64,000 nt of DNA from F23-D06 sp963603365 (lineage in GTDB: Bacteria; Bacteroidota; Bacteroidia; Bacteroidales; WCHB1-69), in the NCBI GenBank assembly GCA_963603365.1, contig CAVCMI010000009.1, forward strand, positions 1-64,000, written 5' to 3'. Every line of letters begins with the position of its first letter. The stretch's first letter is position 1. A program made the translations under genes and the position numbers. Positions 51,980-59,332 of this stretch are shown piece by piece. Below the pieces are notes generated by a model. That model saw only the letters and a list, made by a program, of their open reading frames with translations. It made no database searches and was not told the origin of the DNA.

Positions 51980-52654
51980 TTGAACAAGCAACGGAAATAC
52001 CTTCTGGTTTCAGGCATACTCATCTTTGCACTATTGTTTCTGGACCAGCTGTTGAAAATTCTGGTCAAGACAAACATGACGCTGGGAGAAACCATTCCTG
52101 TATTGGGCAACTGGTTCAACCTCTGCTTCATTGAAAACGAAGGTATGGCTTTCGGGTTAAGTTTCGGAGAAAGCATCGGCAAATTGTTGTTGTCGCTGCT
52201 GCGCATCGCACTGGCAACCTTTATCGTGTGGTACATCTTGCGACTCGTCAAGCAGGACAAAATGGACTGGGGGCTGCTTGTCACATTCAGCCTTATTGTG
52301 GCAGGCGCATTCGGCAACATCCTCGATTGCCTGTTTTACGGGTTACTCTTCAACGAAAGCACGGTCACAACCGTCGCAACTTGGTTTCCTGACGGTGGCG
52401 GATACGCTCCGGTATTCTACGGCAAAGTAGTGGACATGTTTTATTTCCGGCTTTTCCCGATACCCGAAAGCTTTCCGCTTTGGGGAGGTTCTTATTTTTT
52501 CCCTGCCGTATTCAACCTTGCCGACTGCTGTGTAACGGTCGGCATCGTGTTGCTGCTGATATTCAGCAACCGCATATTCGGCGAAAAAGAGAAAGACGTG
52601 AAAGAAGAGAATAGGGGCGTAACCGAAGCTTCCGTGCCGCAACACAATCATTGA
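51980..52654 (+). CDS. lspA: Lipoprotein signal peptidase (signal peptidase II)
   Basis: Cleaves the signal peptide of diacylated prolipoproteins in the inner membrane. The 224 residues show four membrane segments, LDQLLKILV near 21, WFNLCFIENEGMAFGL (near 44, conserved N-x-G-x-A/F) and the aspartyl dyad in GNILDCL and FNLADC. As in other Bacteroidota, a long loop (about 118-165) separates the two aspartates. The start is a TTG three bases after the preceding stop; there is no ATG before residue 36, so the TTG is required. The hydrophilic C-terminal tail is extra. Many lipoproteins in this window are its likely substrates. Confidence 0.93.
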   Translation: MNKQRKYLLVSGILIFALLFLDQLLKILVKTNMTLGETIPVLGNWFNLCFIENEGMAFGLSFGESIGKLLLSLLRIALATFIVWYILRLVKQDKMDWGLLVTFSLIVAGAFGNILDCLFYGLLFNESTVTTVATWFPDGGGYAPVFYGKVVDMFYFRLFPIPESFPLWGGSYFFPAVFNLADCCVTVGIVLLLIFSNRIFGEKEKDVKEENRGVTEASVPQHNH

Positions 52655-52694
52655 CAATTTCAACATTAAAATAAACTTCATTAAAATCAAAGCA

Positions 52695-54857
52695 ATGAAA
52701 GTATTATCCTCATTAAAAAAATTCGTATTGCTGGGCGTTCTGTCCGTATTCAGCATCTCTACATTTGCTGTCAACCCGCCCGACGAAGGGATGTGGCTGC
52801 CCATGTTCATCAAGGACTACAATTATGCCACCATGTCGAAAATGGGGCTGCACCTCACGCCCGAACAGCTCTACAGCATCAACAACTCTTCACTTAAGGA
52901 TGCCATCGTCCAATTGGGCGACGGATTCTGCACCGGCGAAATGGTTTCACGGAACGGCTTGATGTTCACCAACCACCACTGCGGTTACTCTTCCGTCGTG
53001 GAGCTCTCTTCCGTCGACCACGACTATCTGAAGAACGGCTTCTTCGCCATGAGCCTTGAAGAAGAACTTCCTGTCAGCTTCCACGTCAACTTCCTCGAAA
53101 AAATGGAAGATGTCACCGCTGTCGTTCTGAAAGATGTCACCAATAACATGGGCGAAGAGGCTCGCGGAAAAACCATTGCCGCAGCCATCAAAACGCTTCA
53201 GAAAGAGAACTCCGCAGACGGGCGTTATAAAGTCGTGGTGAAACCTTTCTATGAGGGCAACGAGTACTACATGTTCATCTACACCACCTACGAGGATGTT
53301 CGCCTGGTGTGCGCTCCACCCAGCGCCATCGGCAAGTTCGGGGGTGACACAGACAACTGGATGTGGCCGCGTCACACGGGCGACTTCACCGTCTTCCGCA
53401 TCTATACGGCTCCCGACGGGTCACCGGCAAAGTTTTCTAAAGACAACGTGCCCTTCCATCCGAAACATTTCCTCCCGATCAGCCTGAAAGGCTACCAGCC
53501 TGGCGACTATACTATGATTTGGGGATATCCCGGCACAACAGAGCGTTTCAAAACCTCTTTTGAAGTGGAGAATGCCATCAACATCGACGGTCCCGCCATC
53601 TATGAACCGCTCGACATCATCCTGCCCGTCATCAGCGACGCCATGAATGCCGACGCTGCCGTAAGACTGAAATATGCCGACGGATATGCCGGACTCGCCA
53701 ACTACTGGAAAAACCAGAAAGGTATGGTTTCAAGCCTCAAAGCACTCAACGTGGTCGGCACAAAACAACAGCAAGAGAAAACCCTCACCCAATGGATCAA
53801 CGCTGACAACAATCGCAAAAACAACTACGGCACTTGTCTGCAAGAGATTGAAAAAGTCTGCAAGAACCTCGACGGGAATGCTTACAAGGCTATGATGAAT
53901 GCCAACATGATGCTTTCTGCCTCTTCCACACTGCTGGCCGCTTGGCGCACCCACAACAGCCTTACCCTCGAAAAGGGCAGCAAGAGCTTCGGCGAACAGA
54001 AAGTCCAAAAACTCCTCGACGCTTACGACAAAGCCAACAGCGACAAGGACATCGCCACAGAAATCAAGATCATCATAGCTACGCTGAAGATCTGGGACAA
54101 CCTTCCGGAATCTTACAGACCAGACCTGAACGGCATGTTGGCCAAACATTTCAAAGGCAGTCTTTCCAACTTCGAGAACGCCCTTTCCACCTCCATCTTC
54201 ATCTCCAAAGAGAATATGGAAAGCTTTTTGAAGAAACCCTCCAACAAGGTGCTCGACAAAGACCCCATCCACCTCTATCTGCAAACGCTCACCAATGTGG
54301 TGCTCGTAAACCAGCATATCTATGAAGACATGAGCAATCTGGAAGTCCCGCGCCGCACCTACCTCGCAGCATTGAAGGAAATGAACAGCAAAACGCCGAT
54401 GTACCCGGATGCCAACAGCACAATGCGTACCACTTTCGGCACTGTTTGCGACTATTATCCGGCAGACGGCGTACACTACAACTATTTCACGACTACAAAA
54501 GGCATTCTTGAAAAAGAGAAACCTGGCGACCCTGAATTTGACGTGCCCGCTCAGTTGAAGAAACTCATCCTCAACAAAGACTTCGGCCAATATGCTGACA
54601 AAGACGGCGACCTGCACGTATGCTTCCTCTCCAACAACGACATCACCGGCGGAAACTCCGGAAGTCCGATCATGAACGGCAACGGCGAACTCATCGGACT
54701 GGCATTTGACGGAAACTGGGAAGCGCTGAGCAGCGACATCGTATTCAACACCGCTCTCCAACGCTGTATCAACGTGGATGTCCGCTATGTCTTGTTCATC
54801 ATTGACAAATTCGGAGGAGCCGGCTACCTGCTCAACGAAATGGACATCAAGAAATAA
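52695..54857 (+). CDS. S46-family dipeptidyl-peptidase, DPP7 type
   Basis: Periplasmic exopeptidase that releases dipeptides from peptides. The 720 residues begin with a signal peptide (about 1-25, ending TFAV) and NPPDEGMWLPMFI. The chymotrypsin-like triad is present: His in FTNHHCGYS, Asp in the GDTDNWMWPRHTGDF segment, and Ser655 in GGNSGSP. Residue 673 is Gly (in AFDGNWE), which marks the DPP7 type preferring hydrophobic P1 residues; DPP11, cutting after Asp or Glu, has Arg there. It suggests peptide-based growth. Monocistronic, with a terminator at 54880. Confidence 0.95.
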   Translation: MKVLSSLKKFVLLGVLSVFSISTFAVNPPDEGMWLPMFIKDYNYATMSKMGLHLTPEQLYSINNSSLKDAIVQLGDGFCTGEMVSRNGLMFTNHHCGYSSVVELSSVDHDYLKNGFFAMSLEEELPVSFHVNFLEKMEDVTAVVLKDVTNNMGEEARGKTIAAAIKTLQKENSADGRYKVVVKPFYEGNEYYMFIYTTYEDVRLVCAPPSAIGKFGGDTDNWMWPRHTGDFTVFRIYTAPDGSPAKFSKDNVPFHPKHFLPISLKGYQPGDYTMIWGYPGTTERFKTSFEVENAINIDGPAIYEPLDIILPVISDAMNADAAVRLKYADGYAGLANYWKNQKGMVSSLKALNVVGTKQQQEKTLTQWINADNNRKNNYGTCLQEIEKVCKNLDGNAYKAMMNANMMLSASSTLLAAWRTHNSLTLEKGSKSFGEQKVQKLLDAYDKANSDKDIATEIKIIIATLKIWDNLPESYRPDLNGMLAKHFKGSLSNFENALSTSIFISKENMESFLKKPSNKVLDKDPIHLYLQTLTNVVLVNQHIYEDMSNLEVPRRTYLAALKEMNSKTPMYPDANSTMRTTFGTVCDYYPADGVHYNYFTTTKGILEKEKPGDPEFDVPAQLKKLILNKDFGQYADKDGDLHVCFLSNNDITGGNSGSPIMNGNGELIGLAFDGNWEALSSDIVFNTALQRCINVDVRYVLFIIDKFGGAGYLLNEMDIKK

Positions 54858-54879
54858 GTACATCTAACATATTCTTATG

Positions 54880-54930
54880 AAAAAGAGAAGCCTGAAAGGA
54901 GTTTATTCTGTCGTGCTTCTCTTTTTTTCT
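54880..54930 (+). terminator. Terminator of the S46 peptidase gene
   Basis: AAAAGAGAAGC and GCTTCTCTTTT form an 11-bp stem over a loop of about 24 nt, followed by T residues, starting 23 bp after the stop codon. Confidence 0.75.
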
Positions 54931-54975
54931 TAAACCTTAATAATTGAAAAACAAAAACTACATCATTCAAGCAAT

Positions 54976-55539
54976 ATGAAACCTACAGCACAAATCATTG
55001 TATTAGCTCTGCTGTTCGGCTCCTTGACGGCATGTGCACAAAAGAAAGGAAACCAGATTATGGAACAGAAAAGCAAAACCCTCGTAGCCTATTTCTCCGC
55101 AACCGGAACCACAGAAAGCGTGGCCAAGATGATTGCTACAGCCACTGGCGGAGAACTCTACACTATCCAGCCCGAGAAACAATACTCACCGGCCGACTTA
55201 GACTGGACGGTCAAGTCATCACGCTGCTGCCAAGAGAACAATAACCCAAAATCGCGGCCTGCTTTCGTGAAACAGAAAGAAAACCTCAACGATTACGACA
55301 TCATCTATCTGGGCTATCCGAACTGGTGGAATATGGCGCCGCGCATTGTCAACACTTTCATTGAGACCTACGGGCTGCAAGGCAAAACAGTTATCCCGTT
55401 CATGACCTCCGGCGGAAACGGGATTGAAAACTCGGTCAAGATACTTCGGAAAGACTATCCTGAAATCAAATGGCAAAACGGCAAACTGCTGAACAGCGTC
55501 ACTCAGGATGAAGTGAACGAGTGGGTGAAAAGCATGTAA
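54976..55539 (+). CDS. Flavodoxin-like lipoprotein
   Basis: The 187-residue protein has a lipoprotein signal with lipobox LTAC (Cys at about 20) and then a flavodoxin fold: VAYFSATGTTESVAKMI is the FMN phosphate-binding loop (near 40), YDIIYLGYPNWWNMAPRIVNTFIE the second (near 110), and IPFMTSGGNGI the third. Flavodoxins usually work in the cytoplasm; a lipid-anchored one would face the periplasm, so its electron donor is unclear. The segment KSSRCCQENNNPKSRPAF is typical of this Bacteroidota subgroup. A shared hairpin terminator lies between it and the convergent YiiX-like gene. Confidence 0.9.
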   Translation: MKPTAQIIVLALLFGSLTACAQKKGNQIMEQKSKTLVAYFSATGTTESVAKMIATATGGELYTIQPEKQYSPADLDWTVKSSRCCQENNNPKSRPAFVKQKENLNDYDIIYLGYPNWWNMAPRIVNTFIETYGLQGKTVIPFMTSGGNGIENSVKILRKDYPEIKWQNGKLLNSVTQDEVNEWVKSM

Positions 55540-55563
55540 CAGCCATCCGGGTTCCGGGTTATA

Positions 55564-55604
55564 CTGACAAAAGGCGGGAGTTTCATTCCGCCTTTTTTGT
55601 CAGG
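55564..55604. terminator. Flavodoxin terminator embedded in the end of the convergent gene
   Basis: CTGACAAAAGGCGG and CCGCCTTTTTTGTCAG pair with a two-base bulge and a loop of about 10 nt. T runs exist on both strands. The right arm encodes the last residues of the YiiX-like protein, whose stop codon (55583-55585) is in the loop. Confidence 0.75.
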
Positions 55605-56281
55605 GTAACCTTGACCGGGACGAGGCATTTTTCGTTATACATGTCCTGCGGATTGGTGCCTTGAACGCCTTGCGGAATGGGCTGACCTATCATCTCAAAA
55701 AAATGCGTCCAGAAAGGAGGGAAAGACCCGTCAGGCGACTTGAAGTTCATAGGTGCAGCCTTGAAAACATGTTTGCCCGAAGTTGTAATGTAAGAATCCC
55801 TTACCAGTTCGCTGCAATACAGTTCCTCATTGTCAGGAAGGAATGCCATATCGTATGCCCTGCCGAGGAACTTTTTAGACTGGTCCACATATTGGGCGGC
55901 ATCCTTGTTGTTGCGCAAACGCTTCACGACAAAAAGGGGCAAACTGCCGTCCTCCAAAGTAAAGTCAGCAAAAAGCGTATCTATGGGATGCCTGTCTATT
56001 CCGCGCTTGATGGTAGCGTCGATAATCCAGACAGAATCTCCCTGTTTTTCAACAATGGCCACATGAATAAAGCGAAGCATTTCATCATGTCCGGTAGCGG
56101 CGGCAATGGCGCCGGCCATATCGGAAGTGTCGCCAATATCATAATCCAAAGGGATTCCTACAAACACAAGGTCTCCGTTCTGCAGGTCGTCTTTGTCGGA
56201 AAAATGTTTTTGGGTTGAACAGGCGGCGGTCAGAAATGCGGAAACCGCAATCATCCAGAATGAGAATTTACAACCTGCCAT
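55583..56281 (-). CDS. YiiX/YebB-like permuted NlpC/P60 lipoprotein
   Basis: Predicted cysteine amidase or peptidase of the permuted papain-like (C92/YiiX) group. The 232 residues begin with a lipoprotein signal (lipobox LTAAC, Cys at about 21). LQNGDLVFVG is the usual start of the domain; the catalytic His is in RFIHVAIVE (near 73) and the Cys in LYCSELVRDSY (near 158), in permuted order, with KKFLGRAYDMAFLPDNEE between them. Bond and substrate are unknown (cell wall or lipid amides are possible). Its start overlaps the upstream dehydrogenase by 14 bp. Confidence 0.86.
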   Translation of the reverse strand: MAGCKFSFWMIAVSAFLTAACSTQKHFSDKDDLQNGDLVFVGIPLDYDIGDTSDMAGAIAAATGHDEMLRFIHVAIVEKQGDSVWIIDATIKRGIDRHPIDTLFADFTLEDGSLPLFVVKRLRNNKDAAQYVDQSKKFLGRAYDMAFLPDNEELYCSELVRDSYITTSGKHVFKAAPMNFKSPDGSFPPFWTHFFEMIGQPIPQGVQGTNPQDMYNEKCLVPVKVTLTKKAE

Positions 56282-57563
56282 CTATCAAGTCCCTTTCAAG
56301 TACACCTTTAACATCATAGACTACGCCGTTTGTCTTTACGAGAGAACGGATGTCGAGATCAAGGAAAACAGCATGGGCCACGGCCAGGATTGCTGCATCA
56401 AACTGTTGGTCTTGTGGCAGTTGGCTGCAAATAGCAATGCCATACTCATCAAGGACCTTGTCAGGATTTGCCCATGGGTCATAAACGGTAATGTTGCGGG
56501 TATATTCCGTCAAAGTGTGATAGACATCGACCACTTTCGTATTTCGGACATCCGGGCAGTTTTCCTTGAAAGTAATGCCGAGAATCAGCACTTCAGCATC
56601 TTTCACAAGAATGCCTTTTTTGTTCATGCACTTTATTGCTTGGTTTGCCACATAGGCTCCCATACCGTCATTTAGACGACGGGCGTTGCTCATCACGCGG
56701 GGCAACACGCCGTAAACCTGCGCTTTTTGTATCAGGTAATAGGGGTCAACCGAAATGCAGTGTCCGCCTACAAGCCCCGGGCTCAACTTGATGAAGTTCC
56801 ATTTGCTGGAAGCAGCCTCGATCACATCATGCGTGTCGATACCCATGGCATTGAAAATCTTTGCCAGTTCGTTCATAAAGGCAATGTTCACGTCACGCTG
56901 CGAATTTTCAATGATTTTAGAGGCTTCCGCCACTTTTATGCTGGGAGCTTTATGCGTGCCGTTCACCAAAACGCTGTTATAGACATCGTCCACCAGTTGG
57001 GCTGTTTCGGGCGTGGAACCGGAAGTCACTTTCCGGATTTTCTCGACGCTATGCTCTTTGTCGCCGGGATTGATTCTTTCCGGAGAGTAGCCTGCATAGA
57101 AATCCTGATTGAAGCGAAGACCTGACACCTTTTCAACCACTGGCAGACACTCCTCTTCGGTAACGCCAGGATAAACGGTTGACTCATAAACCACTACTGG
57201 TTTGTCTAAAATGCCTTTTGTACGCCGTTGCTTGAAAATCCTGCCCACGGTTTCGGACGCGCTCCACAACGGCTTCAAGTCTGGGCGGTTGTTCTCATCA
57301 ACGGGCGTAGGAACTGCCACCACAAAAAAATTGCAGTCGAGCAAGTCTTCTGTCAAGGTCGTGCAGAAGAAACCGTGGTTGTCAATCGCGTCCCGAAGCA
57401 GTTCGTCGGACACTTCAAGTGTGGCATCATGCCCTGACATTAAGGCATCAACGCGCTTTTGGTTCATGTCGTAACCTACAGTTTTGAATTTTGTAGAGAA
57501 AAGTCGTGCCAAAGGCAACCCTACATAGCCAAGACCGACAACAGCAATTCTGATGTTTTTCAT
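56268..57563 (-). CDS. UDP-N-acetylhexosamine 6-dehydrogenase (TviB/WbpO type)
   Basis: Oxidises UDP-GlcNAc or UDP-GalNAc to the uronic acid with two NAD. The 431 residues start MKNIRIAVVGLGYVGLPLARLFS (Rossmann motif), then VVAVPTPVD near 83, ESTVYPGVTEE, YSPERINPGD, and the catalytic GLVGGHCISVDPYYL (Cys near 266). This pattern is that of TviB/WbpO rather than of UDP-glucose dehydrogenases. It could supply UDP-GlcNAcA to the WlbA-like enzyme at 9022-9984, but the two loci are far apart. It overlaps the YiiX-like gene and follows its own promoter. Confidence 0.9.
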   Translation of the reverse strand: MKNIRIAVVGLGYVGLPLARLFSTKFKTVGYDMNQKRVDALMSGHDATLEVSDELLRDAIDNHGFFCTTLTEDLLDCNFFVVAVPTPVDENNRPDLKPLWSASETVGRIFKQRRTKGILDKPVVVYESTVYPGVTEEECLPVVEKVSGLRFNQDFYAGYSPERINPGDKEHSVEKIRKVTSGSTPETAQLVDDVYNSVLVNGTHKAPSIKVAEASKIIENSQRDVNIAFMNELAKIFNAMGIDTHDVIEAASSKWNFIKLSPGLVGGHCISVDPYYLIQKAQVYGVLPRVMSNARRLNDGMGAYVANQAIKCMNKKGILVKDAEVLILGITFKENCPDVRNTKVVDVYHTLTEYTRNITVYDPWANPDKVLDEYGIAICSQLPQDQQFDAAILAVAHAVFLDLDIRSLVKTNGVVYDVKGVLERDLIDGRL

Positions 57564-57591
57564 TGTCTATAATTTATCAAATAAAAGCGGG

Positions 57592-57599
57592 CAAAAATA
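57592..57599 (-). promoter_or_regulatory. Promoter of the UDP-sugar dehydrogenase gene, -7 element
   Basis: The minus strand reads TATTTTTG followed by CCCGC, 28 bp before the ATG at 57563. Confidence 0.6.
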
Positions 57600-57660
57600 A
57601 CATAAAATCCCCTATTGCGCAAAGGTTTTTTTCAGGACATCCAGCAAATTGAGAAACAAG

Positions 57661-57690
57661 AAAGGAGCATATTCTTGATATGCTCCTTTT
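57661..57690 (-). terminator. tRNA-Cys terminator
   Basis: A perfect 12-bp stem (AAAGGAGCATAT with ATATGCTCCTTT) with a 5-nt loop lies 7 bp below tRNA-Cys. The T stretch after the stem on the minus strand is short and broken (CTTGTTT). Confidence 0.6.
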
Positions 57691-57696
57691 GGAGAG

Positions 57697-57767
57697 AGGT
57701 CTCTTCCAGATTCGAACTGGAGTCAACGGTTTTGCAGACCGGTACCTAACCACTCGGCCAAGAGACC
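57697..57767 (-). tRNA. tRNA-Cys (anticodon GCA)
   Basis: Minus-strand cloverleaf with acceptor stem GGUCUCU/AGAGACC, D arm GGCCGAGUGGUUAGGU, anticodon loop CUGCAAA (anticodon GCA), T arm CCAG-UUCGAAU-CUGG and discriminator U, which is the identity base for Cys. CCA is not encoded. Confidence 0.94.
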
Positions 57768-57782
57768 TGCTTTTTGAGGTTG

Positions 57783-57790
57783 CAAAGATA
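57783..57790 (-). promoter_or_regulatory. tRNA-Cys promoter, -7 element
   Basis: The minus strand reads TATCTTTG followed by CAACC, 16 bp before the tRNA 5' end. Confidence 0.6.
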
Positions 57791-57817
57791 CGATTATTTT
57801 TTAAACAACCAAATATT

Positions 57818-58252
57818 TTATTTGTTCGGGTACGGAATAACTATATCGTCGCAATACTCACAACGATACGAACGTTTTTCCTTGTTCACGAGATGGAAAA
57901 CATGGTCAAAATAACGTTCCACAGAGGTGACGCATCTCGGATTTTTGCATTGAATGATGTTCGTTATCGTCTCCGGCACTTCCAATTTCACCTTATTGAT
58001 GATTTTGCCGTTCTCGATAATATTGACGGTGGCATTCGGGTCAATCAGACCGAGAAAATCGTAATTGATATCGATGACATTATTGATTTTGATGATATCT
58101 TTCTTTCCCATCTTCTCGCTGTAGGCATTGATAATCAATGCCACATTGTAATCGGCCTTGTCCAAATGCAGATAGTTGAAAACCGTAGTGCCATAGCCTG
58201 CCTTGATGTGGTCAATGACAATTCCTTTTTCTATACTGGTAACTTCCAACAT
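57818..58252 (-). CDS. pyrI: Aspartate carbamoyltransferase regulatory chain
   Basis: Regulatory subunit that binds ATP and CTP and holds catalytic trimers together. The 144 residues contain the nucleotide-binding N-terminal domain (GIVIDHIKAGYGTTVFNYL) and the C-terminal zinc domain with CKNPRC (CxxxxC) and CEYC (CxxC). It follows pyrB by 15 bp, giving the pyrBI operon. Presence of PyrI implies the allosteric dodecameric enzyme. Confidence 0.97.
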   Translation of the reverse strand: MLEVTSIEKGIVIDHIKAGYGTTVFNYLHLDKADYNVALIINAYSEKMGKKDIIKINNVIDINYDFLGLIDPNATVNIIENGKIINKVKLEVPETITNIIQCKNPRCVTSVERYFDHVFHLVNKEKRSYRCEYCDDIVIPYPNK

Positions 58253-58267
58253 GATTGATTGCTTGAT

Positions 58268-59191
58268 TTAATAAATTCCTAAAAGTTTTAGTATCAATGC
58301 CATACGGACAAACATTCCATTTTTGGCCTGGTTAAAGTACTGTGCGCGCGGGTCATCGTCCACCTCGGGGCTGATTTCATTCACGCGTGGCAGCGGATGC
58401 AGGATATAGGTGTCGGGGCGTGCATACGACATTTTCTCTTTGTCAAGGATAAACCTGTCTTTAAGGCGGATGTAATCCTCTTCATTGAAAAAGCGCTCGC
58501 GCTGTACGCGGGTCATATACAAGAAGTCAAGCTGGCCCATATACGATTCCATTTGGTCCACCTCTTGGAAAGGAATGCCTTTTTTGCGGACAATTTCCTC
58601 CCTGATATATTCGGGCACGCGCAGTTCTTCGGGGGAGATGAAGATAAATTTGACGCCTTCATAGTTGCTGAGGAACTTCACCAACGAGTGGACTGTTCTG
58701 CCGAACTTGAGGTCGCCGCAGAAACCGTATGTCTTGTTTTCCACGCCGCCGCGCAGCCGTTCTATCGTAAGGATGTCCGTCAACGTCTGGGTAGGATGTT
58801 GGTGACCGCCGTCGCCGGCATTGATTAGCGGCATCTTGATGAAATGGCTTGCCATACGGGGCGCTCCCTCTTTAGGGTGACGCATGGCGGCAATGTCAGC
58901 ATAGCACTCGATGGTACGCAACGTGTCGGCAATGCTCTCGCCTTTGGCCACAGAACTTGAATTGGGTTCCGAAAAGCCGATTACCTTGCCTCCCAGCCGC
59001 AGCATTGCAGCCTCAAAACTGAAGCGTGTACGAGTGCTGGGTTCATAAAAAAGAGTTGCCAGGATTTTTCCTTCGCAACTCTTACTGTATTTTTCCGGAT
59101 CTGCAATAATTTGATGAGCCAAATCAAATATTTCGCGAAACTCTTCGCGCGTGAAATCCGACGGGTCGATTAAGCTCCTGTTCTTTAACAA
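58268..59191 (-). CDS. pyrB: Aspartate carbamoyltransferase catalytic chain
   Basis: First committed step of pyrimidine synthesis, from carbamoyl phosphate and aspartate. The 307 residues contain the carbamoyl phosphate motif FYEPSTRTRFSFE (about 48-60), GDGGHQHPTQTLTD (near 130) and LHPLPRVNEI (near 265). The start is a TTG: an in-frame stop lies 12 bp upstream and no ATG is near. An AGGAGG 7 bp before the TTG supports it, which is unusual here since most genes lack a Shine-Dalgarno. Followed by pyrI. Confidence 0.97.
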   Translation of the reverse strand: MLKNRSLIDPSDFTREEFREIFDLAHQIIADPEKYSKSCEGKILATLFYEPSTRTRFSFEAAMLRLGGKVIGFSEPNSSSVAKGESIADTLRTIECYADIAAMRHPKEGAPRMASHFIKMPLINAGDGGHQHPTQTLTDILTIERLRGGVENKTYGFCGDLKFGRTVHSLVKFLSNYEGVKFIFISPEELRVPEYIREEIVRKKGIPFQEVDQMESYMGQLDFLYMTRVQRERFFNEEDYIRLKDRFILDKEKMSYARPDTYILHPLPRVNEISPEVDDDPRAQYFNQAKNGMFVRMALILKLLGIY

Positions 59192-59198
59192 AATAAAA

Positions 59199-59204
59199 CC
59201 TCCT
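59199..59204 (-). promoter_or_regulatory. Strong ribosome binding site of pyrB
   Basis: The minus strand reads AGGAGG, 7 bp before the TTG start at 59191. Strong Shine-Dalgarno sequences are rare in Bacteroidota and this one may make up for the weak start codon. Confidence 0.75.
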
Positions 59205-59260
59205 TATGTTTGATTATCACTAATTTACAACTCAAAGTCTTCACATTACATTAAATTGTG

Positions 59261-59268
59261 CAAAAGTA
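59261..59268 (-). promoter_or_regulatory. pyrBI promoter, -7 element
   Basis: The minus strand reads TACTTTTG followed by CACAA, 69 bp before the pyrB start. No PyrR-type attenuator hairpin or leader peptide was seen in the short leader. Confidence 0.6.
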
Positions 59269-59332
59269 GGCAATTATTTTTATCCATGCCACAATTCCAC
59301 CGACTATTTATGAACATTTTTAGAATTGCCCG

